A stretch of DNA of 64,000 nucleotides from Sessilibacter corallicola (GCF_021290925.1 NZ_JAJSLX010000003.1:496001-560000), one strand, 5' to 3'; shown: positions 31,899 through 42,731, counted from the stretch's first letter. Translations and numbers: made by a program. Notes: a model not told the origin generated them from the sequence alone.

Positions 31899-32861
31899 TC
31901 ACACGTGATTATTGAATTGGTCATAACCACGTCGCCCCTGTATTCCTCCCGTATGAATGACGATTACTCGTTCACCCTCACGTATTATCCCGCGATCAAT
32001 GCGTGCCTTAATCGCAAACAACACTTTAGCGGTGTATACAGGATCAAGCAAGATTTGATGCTCGTTTTCAAAGCATTTTATAAATTCTACAAGCTCGTCA
32101 GTTATTTTTGCGTATCCGCCGAGATGATAATCATGATGAACCTGCCATTTTATTTTTGAGGCAGGTTCTAGTTCTGCAACAAACGCTGAAATCGCTTGTG
32201 TTAAGGTATTCTCACCTTTTAGTGCACTGATTCCGTGAACTTCAAATGTAGGATCTAAACCACAAATAACGCCTGCCATTGTTGTGCCGGTGCCACAAGC
32301 GAGATAAACCTGTACCGGAGAACAATTCTGTCTTTCATTTGTTTGAACGAGCGAATTCCACTGGCGCCTTATTGACTGACCAATCAAAAAACACCCCTTA
32401 ACTCCGGCTGAATTTGCACCACCTTCAGGAATTATATAGGCGTTGGAATAACTGTCTTTCAACTTTAATTGATACTGTTCAGAATCTTTTTGCTTCCACG
32501 TATTTTTAGAAACAAAAATAAGCTCCATTCCTAAATTACGACAGTCAATTAATGTAGGGGTTAGATTGTCAGCATAAAAACCCCGAATAATTCCAACTGT
32601 AGTAATTCCTAGCAACTTACCCACTTGTGCAAGAGCATGAATGTGGTTCGAATAAGGGCCACCAAAAGAAATTAAATAATCTGGCGTTTGATCGCGTTCA
32701 ACTAAATTATAAATTAGCTTATACCATTTATTCCCAGGGCACGCCGAATGAATTAAGTCTTCTCGCTTAATCCAGACACTGACACCACGCTCTTCGGCAT
32801 AACGCCAAGGCAACTCTTGCAGAGGAGTACTCTTAATAAATGACAGTAAGGAATCGTTCAC
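31899..32861 (-). CDS. PLP enzyme of the ACC deaminase/D-cysteine desulfhydrase family
   Basis: 320 residues from the GTG at 32861, which fits the family N-terminus (STPLQELPW close to the start); an in-frame TTG at 32924 would add 21 hydrophobic residues and is less likely. The PLP lysine is in CPGNKWYKL, followed by SFGGPYSNHIHAL. This family opens D-cysteine or ACC to pyruvate or 2-oxobutyrate with ammonia. The substrate cannot be assigned; D-cysteine desulfhydrase is more likely in a marine bacterium. Confidence 0.78.
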   Translation of the reverse strand: MNDSLLSFIKSTPLQELPWRYAEERGVSVWIKREDLIHSACPGNKWYKLIYNLVERDQTPDYLISFGGPYSNHIHALAQVGKLLGITTVGIIRGFYADNLTPTLIDCRNLGMELIFVSKNTWKQKDSEQYQLKLKDSYSNAYIIPEGGANSAGVKGCFLIGQSIRRQWNSLVQTNERQNCSPVQVYLACGTGTTMAGVICGLDPTFEVHGISALKGENTLTQAISAFVAELEPASKIKWQVHHDYHLGGYAKITDELVEFIKCFENEHQILLDPVYTAKVLFAIKARIDRGIIREGERVIVIHTGGIQGRRGYDQFNNHV

Positions 32862-33268
32862 GGGAAAAATAATAAAATAAATGTTATTCGAATAAACCCG
32901 CCAACTATCACATTGACAAATCAATCCAATGATTTTCTATTTTTATAAATACTTAAATTCAATTAATCAAAAGCTATTAGAGTCTGAATTTAAAACCAAA
33001 CAACCCTTTCAGCTAAATTGACCCAAAATAGAAAACAAAAACCGCCATAAGCATTTTTGAATTTTAGAATGCTTATACTAGCACATAATATTGAATTAAA
33101 TAAAAATAAGAATTAAGAAAACTATTCTTTTATAGAATAACACTCGAAATGGGATGTTATACGGTAGACGTCATTAATAATTTTAAACGAGAGTCAATAA
33201 AATTAAATTGAAAACAGAACTCAATTCACACTTGAAAGAGTTCTTTTTGACGCATCTCACAATTTTTA

Positions 33269-34672
33269 TTATTTATTGTTCACCGCATTGAGTTTAATCA
33301 CATTATTGTGACAGTGATCACTGCAACGATCACTTTCTCCTGGATGAAAATCTAACGGTGAGGTAACTCGGGTAATAGGCACACCACAGACACTGCCGTC
33401 TTTTTGAAGCGCTTGACAGGTAGGCGTTTTGAAATGAGCCAGCCAAGCTTTGTAGGTGGGTAAAGAAACACCGCATTTTTGCGCTGCAAATTCGTCCGGA
33501 TTCGACATGTAACTGGCAATCTCATCTTTGGAGACATTCAGATGCCCCAAACCAGTTTGATACGCGACAAAGCTAATACCGGCATCGACAATATCTTGCA
33601 GAACGTCTTTGCTTTTGTCTTCTTGCAGTTTATCGCGTTCGCGCTGTGCTTGAGCCAATTCGTCGGCGAGATTTTTCTGATGCTCAGAAAGATACATCAG
33701 CTCAATCTCACGCATTTGCAATTGTTCTTTTAAATCTTTTGTCGCTGCCTGGATTTTGGTTTCGGATTCAACCTCAAAATGACGATTCAAAATGGATATT
33801 TGCTCGTCACCTACATTTTTTACGCTCTTTAATTTTTCTTCGAAGTATTCCCGAACATTAGCCATCTTTAATGATTGGTTATCAATCGTAAGTTTTAATT
33901 CAGAAACAAATCGTTCTTGAGCGGCAAGATCGGTTTTCAGCGATTCGATTTCAGACTTATGAAGATCAACCCGACGTTGATGCTCCAAATTCAGTTGATC
34001 AATTCTTTGCTGATGCCGATTTTTTAACGTAGCTAATTGTAAACGTTGTTTTTTGAGCGTGTTAGCTAATCGGTTACGGAAACTTTTTTGATACTTTTCA
34101 CGCAACTCATCTTCGATTTCTAATATTGAAGATTTTTCGTATCGACGCTCGTCGACAGCGTTTAATGTTGGAATATTTTCCTGAATCGGTTGAACCGCAA
34201 TCGGATTCGGCTGCACAGGCGCCTGCGGCACATAGGTTAAACCCAACCGATTTTTCGCGATTACCTTTTTTAAGGCAGCAAAATTATTGACCCCCGGCGT
34301 CATATCCGGGTCCCATAAACTTCGCTGCAACCAGGGCAAAGAACATTGAGTGTAGCAAGACAGTTTTATCGGACCTGCACCAAGATCAGGACCATGGGCA
34401 GCACTCTCAACCAATTGAGAGAGAGGAACATTCCAAGATTTATCAGGAAAACCTTCTCTATCAAAATTGATTCGAAAAAAAACCGCTGCTTCTATCAATA
34501 ACTGAGGATTGATTTCTAAATAGACCGCCGTCGATTGTGACTGAGCCAGTTCAGGAAGTGGAATAAACGAATCAAGCACTGCTTCAAACTCAGAAAACAG
34601 CATTTCCCTTTGCACTTTATTGTCTTTCATAAAGACAACGGCTTGTGCATTTTCAACAATGGAATGATTCAT
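33269..34672 (-). CDS. Unknown coiled-coil protein with Cys/His-rich tail
   Basis: 467 residues from the ATG at 34672 (GGTGG ahead); earlier in-frame starts exist. The N-terminal 150 residues are globular with several Trp and Cys. The middle (about residues 190-370) is a long charged coiled coil. The C-terminal 100 residues include a helix-turn-helix-like AAQKCGVSLPTYKAWLAHF and a probable zinc site (CQALQKDGSVCG ... CSDHCH). No family recognised. A role in DNA or envelope organisation is only a guess. It stands alone between two long non-coding stretches. Confidence 0.7.
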   Translation of the reverse strand: MNHSIVENAQAVVFMKDNKVQREMLFSEFEAVLDSFIPLPELAQSQSTAVYLEINPQLLIEAAVFFRINFDREGFPDKSWNVPLSQLVESAAHGPDLGAGPIKLSCYTQCSLPWLQRSLWDPDMTPGVNNFAALKKVIAKNRLGLTYVPQAPVQPNPIAVQPIQENIPTLNAVDERRYEKSSILEIEDELREKYQKSFRNRLANTLKKQRLQLATLKNRHQQRIDQLNLEHQRRVDLHKSEIESLKTDLAAQERFVSELKLTIDNQSLKMANVREYFEEKLKSVKNVGDEQISILNRHFEVESETKIQAATKDLKEQLQMREIELMYLSEHQKNLADELAQAQRERDKLQEDKSKDVLQDIVDAGISFVAYQTGLGHLNVSKDEIASYMSNPDEFAAQKCGVSLPTYKAWLAHFKTPTCQALQKDGSVCGVPITRVTSPLDFHPGESDRCSDHCHNNVIKLNAVNNK

Positions 34673-35454
34673 GGACCACCGAACTAGGTTTACAGCACAC
34701 ATCAAACTTAGCGCTGATTAAGAATTTACCCTTAAATTATATAGTGATTAAGCGACTATGAAAGTTAGAAATACAAAAGAAGTCAGCATATTAGCAAAAA
34801 AAAATTGCCAATCTTCAACTTTTTAACCGATTTTACTTTCACGTAATAAATACAAATCACTAATGAAGGACAAACCACAATTACTAGAAATTAACACGTC
34901 ACTCACATTAATTGATGGTAACGAGTTAACGTAAAGTAATGTGAGATGATTACGCTAAATATTATCAACCAGCAGCTATCATAATGATGTGACTGATTCA
35001 ACATTCACAATAAATATTTTTATGCAGCGCGTCACATTATTCAGTATAGCCATAAAAGCTCGACTGGTTACCCTAATATCGGCCAATGACAGCAGATAGA
35101 TTCACACCAAAACTCTTAGAATACTCAAAGAACCGCACGATGAATTCATTGCACGCTTAGATAATGGCATTTTCCGTAAAAACTAAAATTATTGCATTTA
35201 AGCGCCAATGATTTGGCTTAATAAGACAATTAGAATAAAGCGCGGATCAAACTCAGGATGAGCTCGGCATGCACCATTTGAATTCACTTTGACAGAAAGC
35301 ACACCCAAACGAGAATTAGAGGTATTTTGAAATTAAATCAGAAGAGCAACAATGAAATGAAAAAGAGATTAGATAAAGCGCGAACTCAAAAAGCCCAGAC
35401 TAACATCATCAGAGAAAAACATTAATAAAGAATACTGCATTACAACGGCGATTC

Positions 35455-35480
35455 GCTGAAACTGAAACTTCAGTTTCAGC
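35455..35480. repeat. 26-base near-perfect palindrome
   Basis: Arms GCTGAAACTGAA and TTCAGTTTCAGC (12 bp) around a 2-base centre. It lies 11 bases after the stop of the small peptide gene on the minus strand. No T run follows, so it is not a standard terminator; a protein-binding site or RNA-stabilising hairpin is possible. Confidence 0.6.
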
Positions 35481-35491
35481 AATTAGTGGTA

Positions 35492-35578
35492 TTACATCTC
35501 ATCACTATCAACAATGTACTCATCATCGTCGTCGAGTGAGAAATCAATTTCCAGTAATTCTTCCATATAATCTTGCAT
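35492..35578 (-). CDS. 28-residue acidic peptide
   Basis: ATG at 35578 with a good ribosome site (AAGGAAACTAAAC ahead), stop TAA at 35492. The product is very acidic: after MQDYMEELLEIDF it holds the cluster LDDDDEY and ends in DEM; there is no Cys, Lys or Arg. Too short for routine annotation. It could be a regulatory peptide or the precursor of a modified peptide, since an ABC exporter gene lies 1.8 kb away, but no modifying enzyme is next to it. Confidence 0.45.
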   Translation of the reverse strand: MQDYMEELLEIDFSLDDDDEYIVDSDEM

Positions 35579-35905
35579 GTTTAGTTTCCTTCTAATGATC
35601 TAGTATTTTTATACTTTTCTTATCTTTAAATATCGATTAATTCTGATCAGGCTACTCAAAGTAAGTTTCATCAAGATGTCAAGAGTGTGAACTGGATATT
35701 TCAATTCGCCAAATTAGTCGAAATATTCAACAAAAGTGGTAATTTATCGGCGTTTTTTAACAAAGGTTGAGTAACAAACGGCAAAATAGCGGCAGAAATT
35801 TGGGCAGAAATGAACCAAACCCTCAAATGAGGCCTAACCTATCGCAAGATCTATATAAGACAAGATCTGTAAGAAGAGGATCTGGGATGCTAGAAAGATA
35901 GAACC

Positions 35906-35936
35906 AGCCGCTACAAACTTGTCGAAAGTAGCGGCT
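35906..35936. repeat. Hairpin after serC
   Basis: AGCCGCTAC / GTAGCGGCT (9 bp) with a 13-base loop, about 107 bases after the serC stop. No T run on either strand, so only a weak terminator candidate. Confidence 0.4.
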
Positions 35937-36042
35937 AAATACTGAGTTGCTTTAACTCATTTTTGGACTCAGTTATATAGGAATGACATATTTGGGAGAC
36001 TTATTGTTTAAGCAACGATTATTTAAATAACATAGTTTCCAG

Positions 36043-37164
36043 TTACTGAGTTTCCTGATAAGCCCACTGCAACCAAGGCATCAATGCTTCCAAATCCGAA
36101 GCTTCAACAGTGGCTCCACACCATATTCTCAAACCATCCGGCGCATCTCGGTATGACGCAATGTCGTAGGCTACATTTTCTGAATCCAGCAAAGCAACCA
36201 TTTTCTTTATTTGCTCTGCCGATGCATCAAGCTTTAAGCAAACACTTGTATTAGATACCGTTGCTGAATCTTCCGCTAGAAAATCTATCCAAGGCGTAGC
36301 ATCGACAAAACCCTTAATCACTGCCAGGTTTTGCTCACTCTTACGAATTAAAGAAGCCAAGCCACCCAAACCAGACACCCAATCTAAAGCATCCAAATAA
36401 TCCGCCACACACAACATCGAAGGCGTATTAATGGTAGAGCCTTCAAAAATCCCTTCGATTAACTTACCACCCTTGGTTAAACGGAAAATTTTAGGTAACG
36501 GCCAAGGCGGCGTGTAAGACTCAAGTCTTTCAACAGCACGCGGACTCAGAATAAGCATTCCATGAGCGCCCTCGCCTCCGAGTACTTTTTGCCAAGAATA
36601 AGTAATCACATCCAATTTATGCCACGGAAGCTCCATAGCAAATACCGCGGATGTAGCGTCGCATATGGTTAATCCGGTGCGATCATCAGCGATCCAATCA
36701 CCGTTGGGCACCTTAACGCCAGAAGTCGTGCCATTCCAAGTGAAAACCACATCGTGTTGAAAGTCGACCGCGCTTAAATCAGGAAGCGAACCATAGTCAG
36801 CCACCCTAGTTTTGACGTTATCTAACTTCAATTGCTTGGTAATATCAGTAACCCAGGTGCTACCGAAAGATTCCCAAGCCAACACGTCAACAGGTCGTTC
36901 GCCCAACAAATTCCACAACGCCATTTCAACGGCACCGGTGTCTGACGCAGGCACCACACCGACTCGGTAACCCTCCGGCAAACCTAAGATTTTGGCGGTA
37001 TCAACGCATGCGCGGTTTAAAGCTGCCTTTCCTAATTTACCACGATGAGAACGGCCTAACGTCGAAATATCGAGCTGTTGTAAATCGTAACCGGGCCGCT
37101 TACTGCAAGGACCCGAGCTAAAATGCGGGTTCTGTGGTTTAACTAGAGGTTTAGGCAAACTCAT
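36043..37164 (-). CDS. serC: Phosphoserine transaminase
   Basis: PLP aminotransferase converting 3-phosphohydroxypyruvate and glutamate to phosphoserine, second step of serine synthesis. 373 residues of the type found in alphaproteobacteria and methanogens (start [14 protein letters not shown]), not the E. coli type. The PLP lysine is in [14 protein letters not shown]. Divergent from the ABC exporter with 225 bases between. Confidence 0.9.
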   Translation of the reverse strand: MSLPKPLVKPQNPHFSSGPCSKRPGYDLQQLDISTLGRSHRGKLGKAALNRACVDTAKILGLPEGYRVGVVPASDTGAVEMALWNLLGERPVDVLAWESFGSTWVTDITKQLKLDNVKTRVADYGSLPDLSAVDFQHDVVFTWNGTTSGVKVPNGDWIADDRTGLTICDATSAVFAMELPWHKLDVITYSWQKVLGGEGAHGMLILSPRAVERLESYTPPWPLPKIFRLTKGGKLIEGIFEGSTINTPSMLCVADYLDALDWVSGLGGLASLIRKSEQNLAVIKGFVDATPWIDFLAEDSATVSNTSVCLKLDASAEQIKKMVALLDSENVAYDIASYRDAPDGLRIWCGATVEASDLEALMPWLQWAYQETQ

Positions 37165-37389
37165 GATAATTCAAAATCCTCGATGAAAAATTGTACACGC
37201 CCCGGCTTATAGCTAAACCTTGGCGATGGAACTACAGGTTGGCGATAGTATTCGTATGCGATAAAGCAAGCAAGAAAAACCCGCTTAAGCTGCGTACTAC
37301 TGGTAGCATAAAGCGCGTGGATCGACCGATACAAACTGAACGTCGCGTAATTGTAAGCTAACTTATAATAAGTACCTTGAGAAATACCT

Positions 37390-39228
37390 GTGTTGAAGCC
37401 TTCGCCTATTAAAACCTTCAAAATTAGCCAATTTATTGAGGCATTTGCCTACAGTCGCCAAGCCATTGAATTGGTGTGGAGCACCTCGCGCAAGCTAACA
37501 ATTGTATTAATGATTGCAACCTTGTGTGCAGGCTTATTGCCGGCATTAATTGCCATACTAGGACAGTACATCGTCGACTCCGTTGTCAGCGCTCATGAAT
37601 TACGATTAACGGATGACGCCGAGAAAGCACAAACTACCGCTATTTATTGGGTGCTGGCAGAGGCCTGTGTCATTGTTGTGCTGGCCGCGAGCCAAAGAGT
37701 AATTTCTGTTTGCCAATCGTTATTGAGAGCCCAGCTGGGAGAAAAGGTCAATGTGTTGATCTTGGAAAAAGCCCAGACACTATCGCTTTCACAATTCGAA
37801 GATTCAGAATTTTACGACAAGTTAACCCGAGCACGCAGAGAAGCCTCTGTTCGCCCTTTGGCGTTAATCAACAAACTGTTTGGATTGCTGCAAAATAGCA
37901 TCTCTCTCATAAGCTACGGAATTATCTTGTGGCACTTTTCGTTTGTTGCCCTCATTATTCTTTTTATCAGTTCAATTCCTGTATTTATTTCCGAAGCCAA
38001 ATTTTCCGGCGACGCCTTTCGCTTGTTTCGCTGGCGCTCCCCCGAAACACGTCAAAAAATTTACTTAGAAACACTATTAGCTCGCGAAGACAGCGCCAAA
38101 GAAGTTAAGTTATTTCAGCTCGGAAACACACTGCTCAAACGCTATCAAGATATTTTTCAAAAGCTGTATGAAGAAGATAAAAAACTGACATTACGACGCG
38201 ACTTTTGGGGTTGGGCACTGGGCAATCTGGGAACCCTCGCCTTTTATTCGACGTATATTTGGATCATTATCGCTACAATTCAAGGCAGCATTTCTCTCGG
38301 CGAAATGACCATGTATTTATTGGTATTCAAACAAGGACAATCAGCCATTAGCGCATCGCTGACTGCCATCAGCGGTATGTATGAAGATAATCTCTACCTA
38401 CACACACTCTACGAATACTTAAATCAACCCGTAGAAAAACACCTGGGTACAACAACCATTGGCGAAATAGCCAACGACGGTATTCGATTTCACGACGTTT
38501 CGTTTCAGTACCCCGGCTCAGAAATAAAGACGATAAAAAATCTAAATTTGCACATTAAACCAGGGCAAAAATTGGCTCTGGTTGGAGAAAATGGTTCCGG
38601 AAAAACCACATTAATAAAATTGTTAACGTATTTATACAAACCTACCCACGGAAAAATCACCTTTGACGGTACGGATTTAAATGACTGGCACATACCGACA
38701 CTTCACAAAAAAATGTCGGTTATCTTCCAAGATTTTATGAAGTACCAATTTATTGTGGGAGAAAACCTTGGTGCCGGTAATGTCGATAAATTTAATGACA
38801 CTTCCGCCTGGAGCGATGCCGCAGAAAAAGGTCTTTCCGCAGCATTTATTAACAACCTCAGCGATGGCTATGAAACCCAACTCGGACGTTGGTTTAAAGG
38901 CGGGCAAGAACTCTCCGGAGGCCAATGGCAGAAAATCGCCCTGTCGCGTATGTTTATTCGCCCCGATGCGGAATTATTGATATTAGATGAACCCACATCG
39001 GCCATGGACGCCAAAGCTGAAGCAGAAATATTCAGCCAGCTCAGTAATTATACCGAAGATAGAATTGCGATATTTATTTCTCATCGCTTTTCAACGGTCA
39101 GAACAGCCGATCACATTATTGTACTAAAAGACGGAACCATCGAAGAACAAGGTAGCCATGAACAACTGCTAGCACTCAATAAAACCTACGCGCACTTGTT
39201 CAAACTGCAAGCCAAAGGTTATCAATAA
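37390..39228 (+). CDS. ABC exporter, fused membrane and ATPase domains
   Basis: 612 residues from a GTG codon. About six TM helices in the first 330 residues (type I exporter), then an ATPase domain: Walker A GENGSGKTT near residue 398, signature LSGGQWQK near 507, Walker B LLILDEPTSAMD near 528, and the switch His in IFISHR. No N-terminal peptidase domain. Works as a homodimer, or with an unlinked partner. Similar half-transporters occur in lantibiotic and other peptide clusters, but the substrate is unknown. Confidence 0.85.
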   Translation: MLKPSPIKTFKISQFIEAFAYSRQAIELVWSTSRKLTIVLMIATLCAGLLPALIAILGQYIVDSVVSAHELRLTDDAEKAQTTAIYWVLAEACVIVVLAASQRVISVCQSLLRAQLGEKVNVLILEKAQTLSLSQFEDSEFYDKLTRARREASVRPLALINKLFGLLQNSISLISYGIILWHFSFVALIILFISSIPVFISEAKFSGDAFRLFRWRSPETRQKIYLETLLAREDSAKEVKLFQLGNTLLKRYQDIFQKLYEEDKKLTLRRDFWGWALGNLGTLAFYSTYIWIIIATIQGSISLGEMTMYLLVFKQGQSAISASLTAISGMYEDNLYLHTLYEYLNQPVEKHLGTTTIGEIANDGIRFHDVSFQYPGSEIKTIKNLNLHIKPGQKLALVGENGSGKTTLIKLLTYLYKPTHGKITFDGTDLNDWHIPTLHKKMSVIFQDFMKYQFIVGENLGAGNVDKFNDTSAWSDAAEKGLSAAFINNLSDGYETQLGRWFKGGQELSGGQWQKIALSRMFIRPDAELLILDEPTSAMDAKAEAEIFSQLSNYTEDRIAIFISHRFSTVRTADHIIVLKDGTIEEQGSHEQLLALNKTYAHLFKLQAKGYQ

Positions 39229-39400
39229 TCAACGGCGTGAAAAGAAGAAAAAACTGCGGCAAACAAACTGTCGCAAAAATAACAAGACAAAATTCAAGAA
39301 TTGTGGCGTACGACCGAAAATTAATAGGTGAGCTTTAATAGCTCCTCCCTCACATTAGGTTGTTGTAGAGTTATTCCGATGGTTATTGATAATACAACCA

Positions 39401-39429
39401 CTGCGGCTAGCGATTAGCCGCAGTTTTTT
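39401..39429 (+). terminator. Rho-independent terminator after the ABC exporter
   Basis: Stem CTGCGGCTA / TAGCCGCAG with a 5-base loop and six T, about 170 bases after the stop codon. Confidence 0.88.
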
Positions 39430-39525
39430 ATATCGTCTTCAGAAGAGCAGCCTACCCAATAAAACCCTACGCACAGAATCTAGTACTATGGAATCTAACC
39501 CAAATGATTCTAACTCAATTCTAAC

Positions 39526-40377
39526 TCAATAAAGTAACGTGTAATATTTACGTTGATATTGTATAGCGAGAGGATCGCCCTTACCGAGAGCGGCTAAAAT
39601 ATCGAGGTAAAATTTCTTGGCATTACCGTCATCAAAATTTAGATCCGATTTTAATACCGAATACAATAACTCCAACGCCTGCCCATGCATTTGGCTCTGA
39701 TGGTACTGAACTGCAAGTTGCATTTGTAATTGTTTATCATCAGGAGATTGTGCTAACGCCTGTTCCAGAGCGTCAATCTCGGGATTCTTCGAAGATTCTT
39801 TCTGCAATTCAAGACGTGCTTGCAATGCGCGATAAGTGTCGTCTTGATCAGCCAAACCAATTCCGCTTAGAGCAGATTCAGAGTCATCCAACCGGTTAAG
39901 ATGAAGCAACACATCTGCTAACGCAAAAACAATGTTCGTTTGGTTACCCGAATCAGTTACCGCTTTACGTAAAATAGGCAAAGCATCATTGAAGTTTTCT
40001 TCATTTATCAGCTCTTGGGCTTTCAATAAATCTAAATCCCAAGCCTTCGGTAAATACTTATCCAACAACTCACGAACCGCCGATTCAGGTTGAGCACCAT
40101 TAAAGCCGTCAACCGGCTGCCCGTCCTTGAATACCAATACAGTCGGAAGGCTTCTTACACCCAATTGAGTCGCAATCATTTGCATTTCATCGGCATTCAC
40201 CTTAGCCAGCAGGAATTGACCATCGTATTCATTGGCCAATTTTTCCAATATCGGCATCAACGACTTACACGGCTCACACCAATCTGCCCAAAAATCCACC
40301 AAAACGATTCGATTAAAAGACTCATCAACCAATATCTGCTGGGCATTGGTTTGATCGATATCGACTATGTTACTCAT
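39526..40377 (-). CDS. cnoX: Thioredoxin-TPR protein, CnoX (YbbN) type
   Basis: 283 residues from the ATG at 40377, which has GGAG seven bases ahead; a TTG 12 bases upstream overlaps this ribosome site and is unlikely. N-terminal thioredoxin domain with active site WCEPCK (Cys34, Cys37), then tetratricopeptide-like helical repeats from about residue 115. CnoX proteins are redox-controlled holdases that hand clients to GroEL. The intact CxxC suggests it may also be an oxidoreductase. Confidence 0.85.
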   Translation of the reverse strand: MSNIVDIDQTNAQQILVDESFNRIVLVDFWADWCEPCKSLMPILEKLANEYDGQFLLAKVNADEMQMIATQLGVRSLPTVLVFKDGQPVDGFNGAQPESAVRELLDKYLPKAWDLDLLKAQELINEENFNDALPILRKAVTDSGNQTNIVFALADVLLHLNRLDDSESALSGIGLADQDDTYRALQARLELQKESSKNPEIDALEQALAQSPDDKQLQMQLAVQYHQSQMHGQALELLYSVLKSDLNFDDGNAKKFYLDILAALGKGDPLAIQYQRKYYTLLY

Positions 40378-41585
40378 TACATACTCCAAAACTAGTTAAC
40401 TCACTGATTTATAAGGTCTTAAAGTAGCTATTACAAGCCCCAACAGTCGCTTATTCCAGAATAAACGCAATTTTTATAAACCGCGCCGAATGACCTTTCA
40501 AAAACAGGGTTAATAAAGGCTGGAAACAAAAATCGTAATAAAGGTGAGAAACGTCGCAGAAAGCTAATAACGACAAACTGAGTACTCATTAAGAAATACG
40601 TTTGAATAAGAAGAATAATTCAGTAACGAAGGGTATAAATATTGGGTGAAATTTCGATTAAATAATGATTCAAAAAATCACATAATAAACAATCAAAAAA
40701 TTAACCAATTAAGTTAATAAAAAAATCCTTAAGCAACCTCTGATTAATATAAAAGAACAACCATTATAAAAACGTCAATTATTTCAACTCGTTATAAATA
40801 AAAGCTGCAAAGCTCATAGCGATTAATTGACACTTTTAAAATTGTGTAAGAAAAACAACGAATAAGAACACAACTTAAACACCCATATAAAAACTAGCGG
40901 GCTTATACCGGTAAATTGAAACAGCTTTTCACGATAAAATTTAAAATGAAGTTGCATAATCTCCATATTATGCTCTACTTATAAATAGCAACAACGTGAT
41001 ATTTTATAAAGAGGACTTCTGTTATTTCAGTAACGATTAAACCTTCCGAAATCTTTGTATAAACAACTCCCTCGCACGAATAATCTACGTGAATATCGGC
41101 TTGCACGTAACACTGCTTGATGTAAAACAAACCCGACTTTAATGTTTTAATATTTAATTATGTATAGATTTTTAAATTTTAGTAATGTTATTCTTTAGCA
41201 GCAAAGACGTTAAAAATATTAACAAAGCACACTGTTAATTTTTTCTGTTGCATAACAGTGCAAAACTATTAAATTCAATACTTAACAAGAACTATCACTT
41301 ATAACTAAAAATAAAAGTTAGGTTTAATAAAGGCAAAACTAAGCACTGTACGTCAATGCAAATTAATCAACACATATTAACAATATATTTAACATTAAAT
41401 TATTCTCGACACTATGTAGAGACATAAACCCTTAACCAACATAACATCAATAAATAAAAATAATTAATAAATTGGAAATTAGTAACTTAACCAAAGCTAC
41501 TTACGCATCATTTCCTCATTTTTAAATCAGCATAAAAATAGATAGCTATTTTAATACCTAACCATCAAATTCAGGAGACACTCCT
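40378..41585. other. 1.2-kb AT-rich gap upstream of phaB
   Basis: No gene on either strand that I can support; frames are broken and no ribosome site precedes a long frame. The one clear structure is the inverted repeat CACTGTTA (41230-41237) / TAACAGTG (41253-41260), about 330 bases upstream of phaB. The stretch may hold a long promoter region for phaB or an unrecognised small RNA. Confidence 0.5.
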
Positions 41586-42311
41586 ATGGGAAGAGTCGCT
41601 GTTGTAACAGGCGGAACCAGAGGTATTGGTGAAGCAATTTGCGTTGAACTTAAAAACATGGGCCACCAAGTCGTAGCCAACTACGGTGGAAATGATCAAG
41701 CTGCTAAAGAATTTACAGATCGAACTGGAATTCCTGCCTTCAAATTCGATGTAGGCGACTACGACGCTGTTGAAGCTGGACTAAAACAAATCGAATCTGA
41801 TTTTGGACCTATCGATATTTTGGTTAATAACGCGGGCATTACTCGCGATGGCGTCTTAGCTAAAATGAATTGCGATAACTGGAACGCAGTATTAGATACC
41901 AACTTAAAATCTTGCTATAACACTTGCCATACCTTAGTTCCTGGCATGAGAGACAGAAAGTTCGGTCGTATTATTAATATCAGTTCCGTCAACGGACAAG
42001 CAGGACAATACGGACAAGTAAACTACACCGCAGCCAAAGCTGGCATTCTCGGTTTCACCAAAGCCCTAGCACTAGAAACAGCAAAATACGGCATCACCGT
42101 CAATGCAATTGCTCCAGGCTATGTCGATACCGAAATGGTGCGCGCAGTACCTGCAGATGTTCTTGAAAAAATCGTAAGAAGAATTCCGGTTGGAAGACTT
42201 GGCAACACGGGCGATATTTCACGAGCAGCAGGCTTCTTAGCCGATGAGCAAAACAGTTTTATTACCGGCGCCACCTTGTCAATTAATGGCGGCCAATTTA
42301 TGGCCAACTAA
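41586..42311 (+). CDS. phaB: Acetoacetyl-CoA reductase PhaB
   Basis: NADPH-dependent reduction of acetoacetyl-CoA to (R)-3-hydroxybutyryl-CoA for polyhydroxybutyrate. 241 residues, short-chain dehydrogenase fold: TGGTRGIG at residues 8-15, NNAG, active Tyr147 and Lys151 in NYTAAKAG, and the family C-terminus ATLSINGGQFM. AGGAGACACTCCT precedes the ATG. PhaA and PhaC are not in the window. Confidence 0.93.
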   Translation: MGRVAVVTGGTRGIGEAICVELKNMGHQVVANYGGNDQAAKEFTDRTGIPAFKFDVGDYDAVEAGLKQIESDFGPIDILVNNAGITRDGVLAKMNCDNWNAVLDTNLKSCYNTCHTLVPGMRDRKFGRIINISSVNGQAGQYGQVNYTAAKAGILGFTKALALETAKYGITVNAIAPGYVDTEMVRAVPADVLEKIVRRIPVGRLGNTGDISRAAGFLADEQNSFITGATLSINGGQFMAN

Positions 42312-42423
42312 AGATTTACTCTGTAACAATAAAAATAAAGTACAAGCAGCTACCCCCAATTGCGCCTTTAGATGAAATTCAAGCATTCATCTAAGTGTTA
42401 AAGAAGCAAGCTTCAGTGAATCC

Positions 42424-42447
42424 ACCGGCCTGAAAAGGCCGGTTTTT
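42424..42447 (+). terminator. Rho-independent terminator of phaB
   Basis: ACCGGCC-TGAAAA-GGCCGGT followed by four further T, about 110 bases after the stop. Confidence 0.85.
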
Positions 42448-42585
42448 AAACGCCAAAAATCTTTCCTCTCTCCAATCTCTCATCCACTCTCAACTCATTG
42501 CGCCATACAAACGGGCAAATTTTAGACTAGTTGTATGCAATTTGAATCAAACCGAAATAAAGTAAAAAATTTTTGCGAAACACGC

Positions 42586-42613
42586 TTGACTAATCGATCT
42601 GAAAGCATAGAAT
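42586..42613 (+). promoter_or_regulatory. Promoter of the tRNA-Cys/tRNA-Leu unit
   Basis: TTGACT (42586-42591) and TAGAAT (42608-42613) with a 16-base spacer, followed by a GC-rich discriminator GGCGCCC of the kind seen at stable RNA promoters under stringent control. Confidence 0.75.
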
Positions 42614-42731
42614 GGCGCCCTCGTTGTGAGAGGTGCTTACCAGTTAGCTTTTAGCCATCGTTTGGATAAGCTAGCTAAGTATAAGAAAACACTAGGAATT
42701 TTCTTAAACTTAGTTTAATATTCGCAACCAT

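Larger units (their letters stand above)
34673..36042. other. 1.37-kb gene-poor stretch
   Basis: Only the 28-codon gene at 35492-35578 is supported. Other structure: an inverted repeat CTCACATTA (34902-34910) / TAATGTGAG (34937-34945), the palindrome at 35455-35480 and the hairpin at 35906-35936. The rest is AT-rich with no coding signal that I could defend. Confidence 0.5.

Noticed and set aside
37161-37421. 86-codon minus-strand frame at the serC/ABC divergent region
   Set aside because: Covers the promoter gap and overlaps the ABC exporter start; composition not protein-like.
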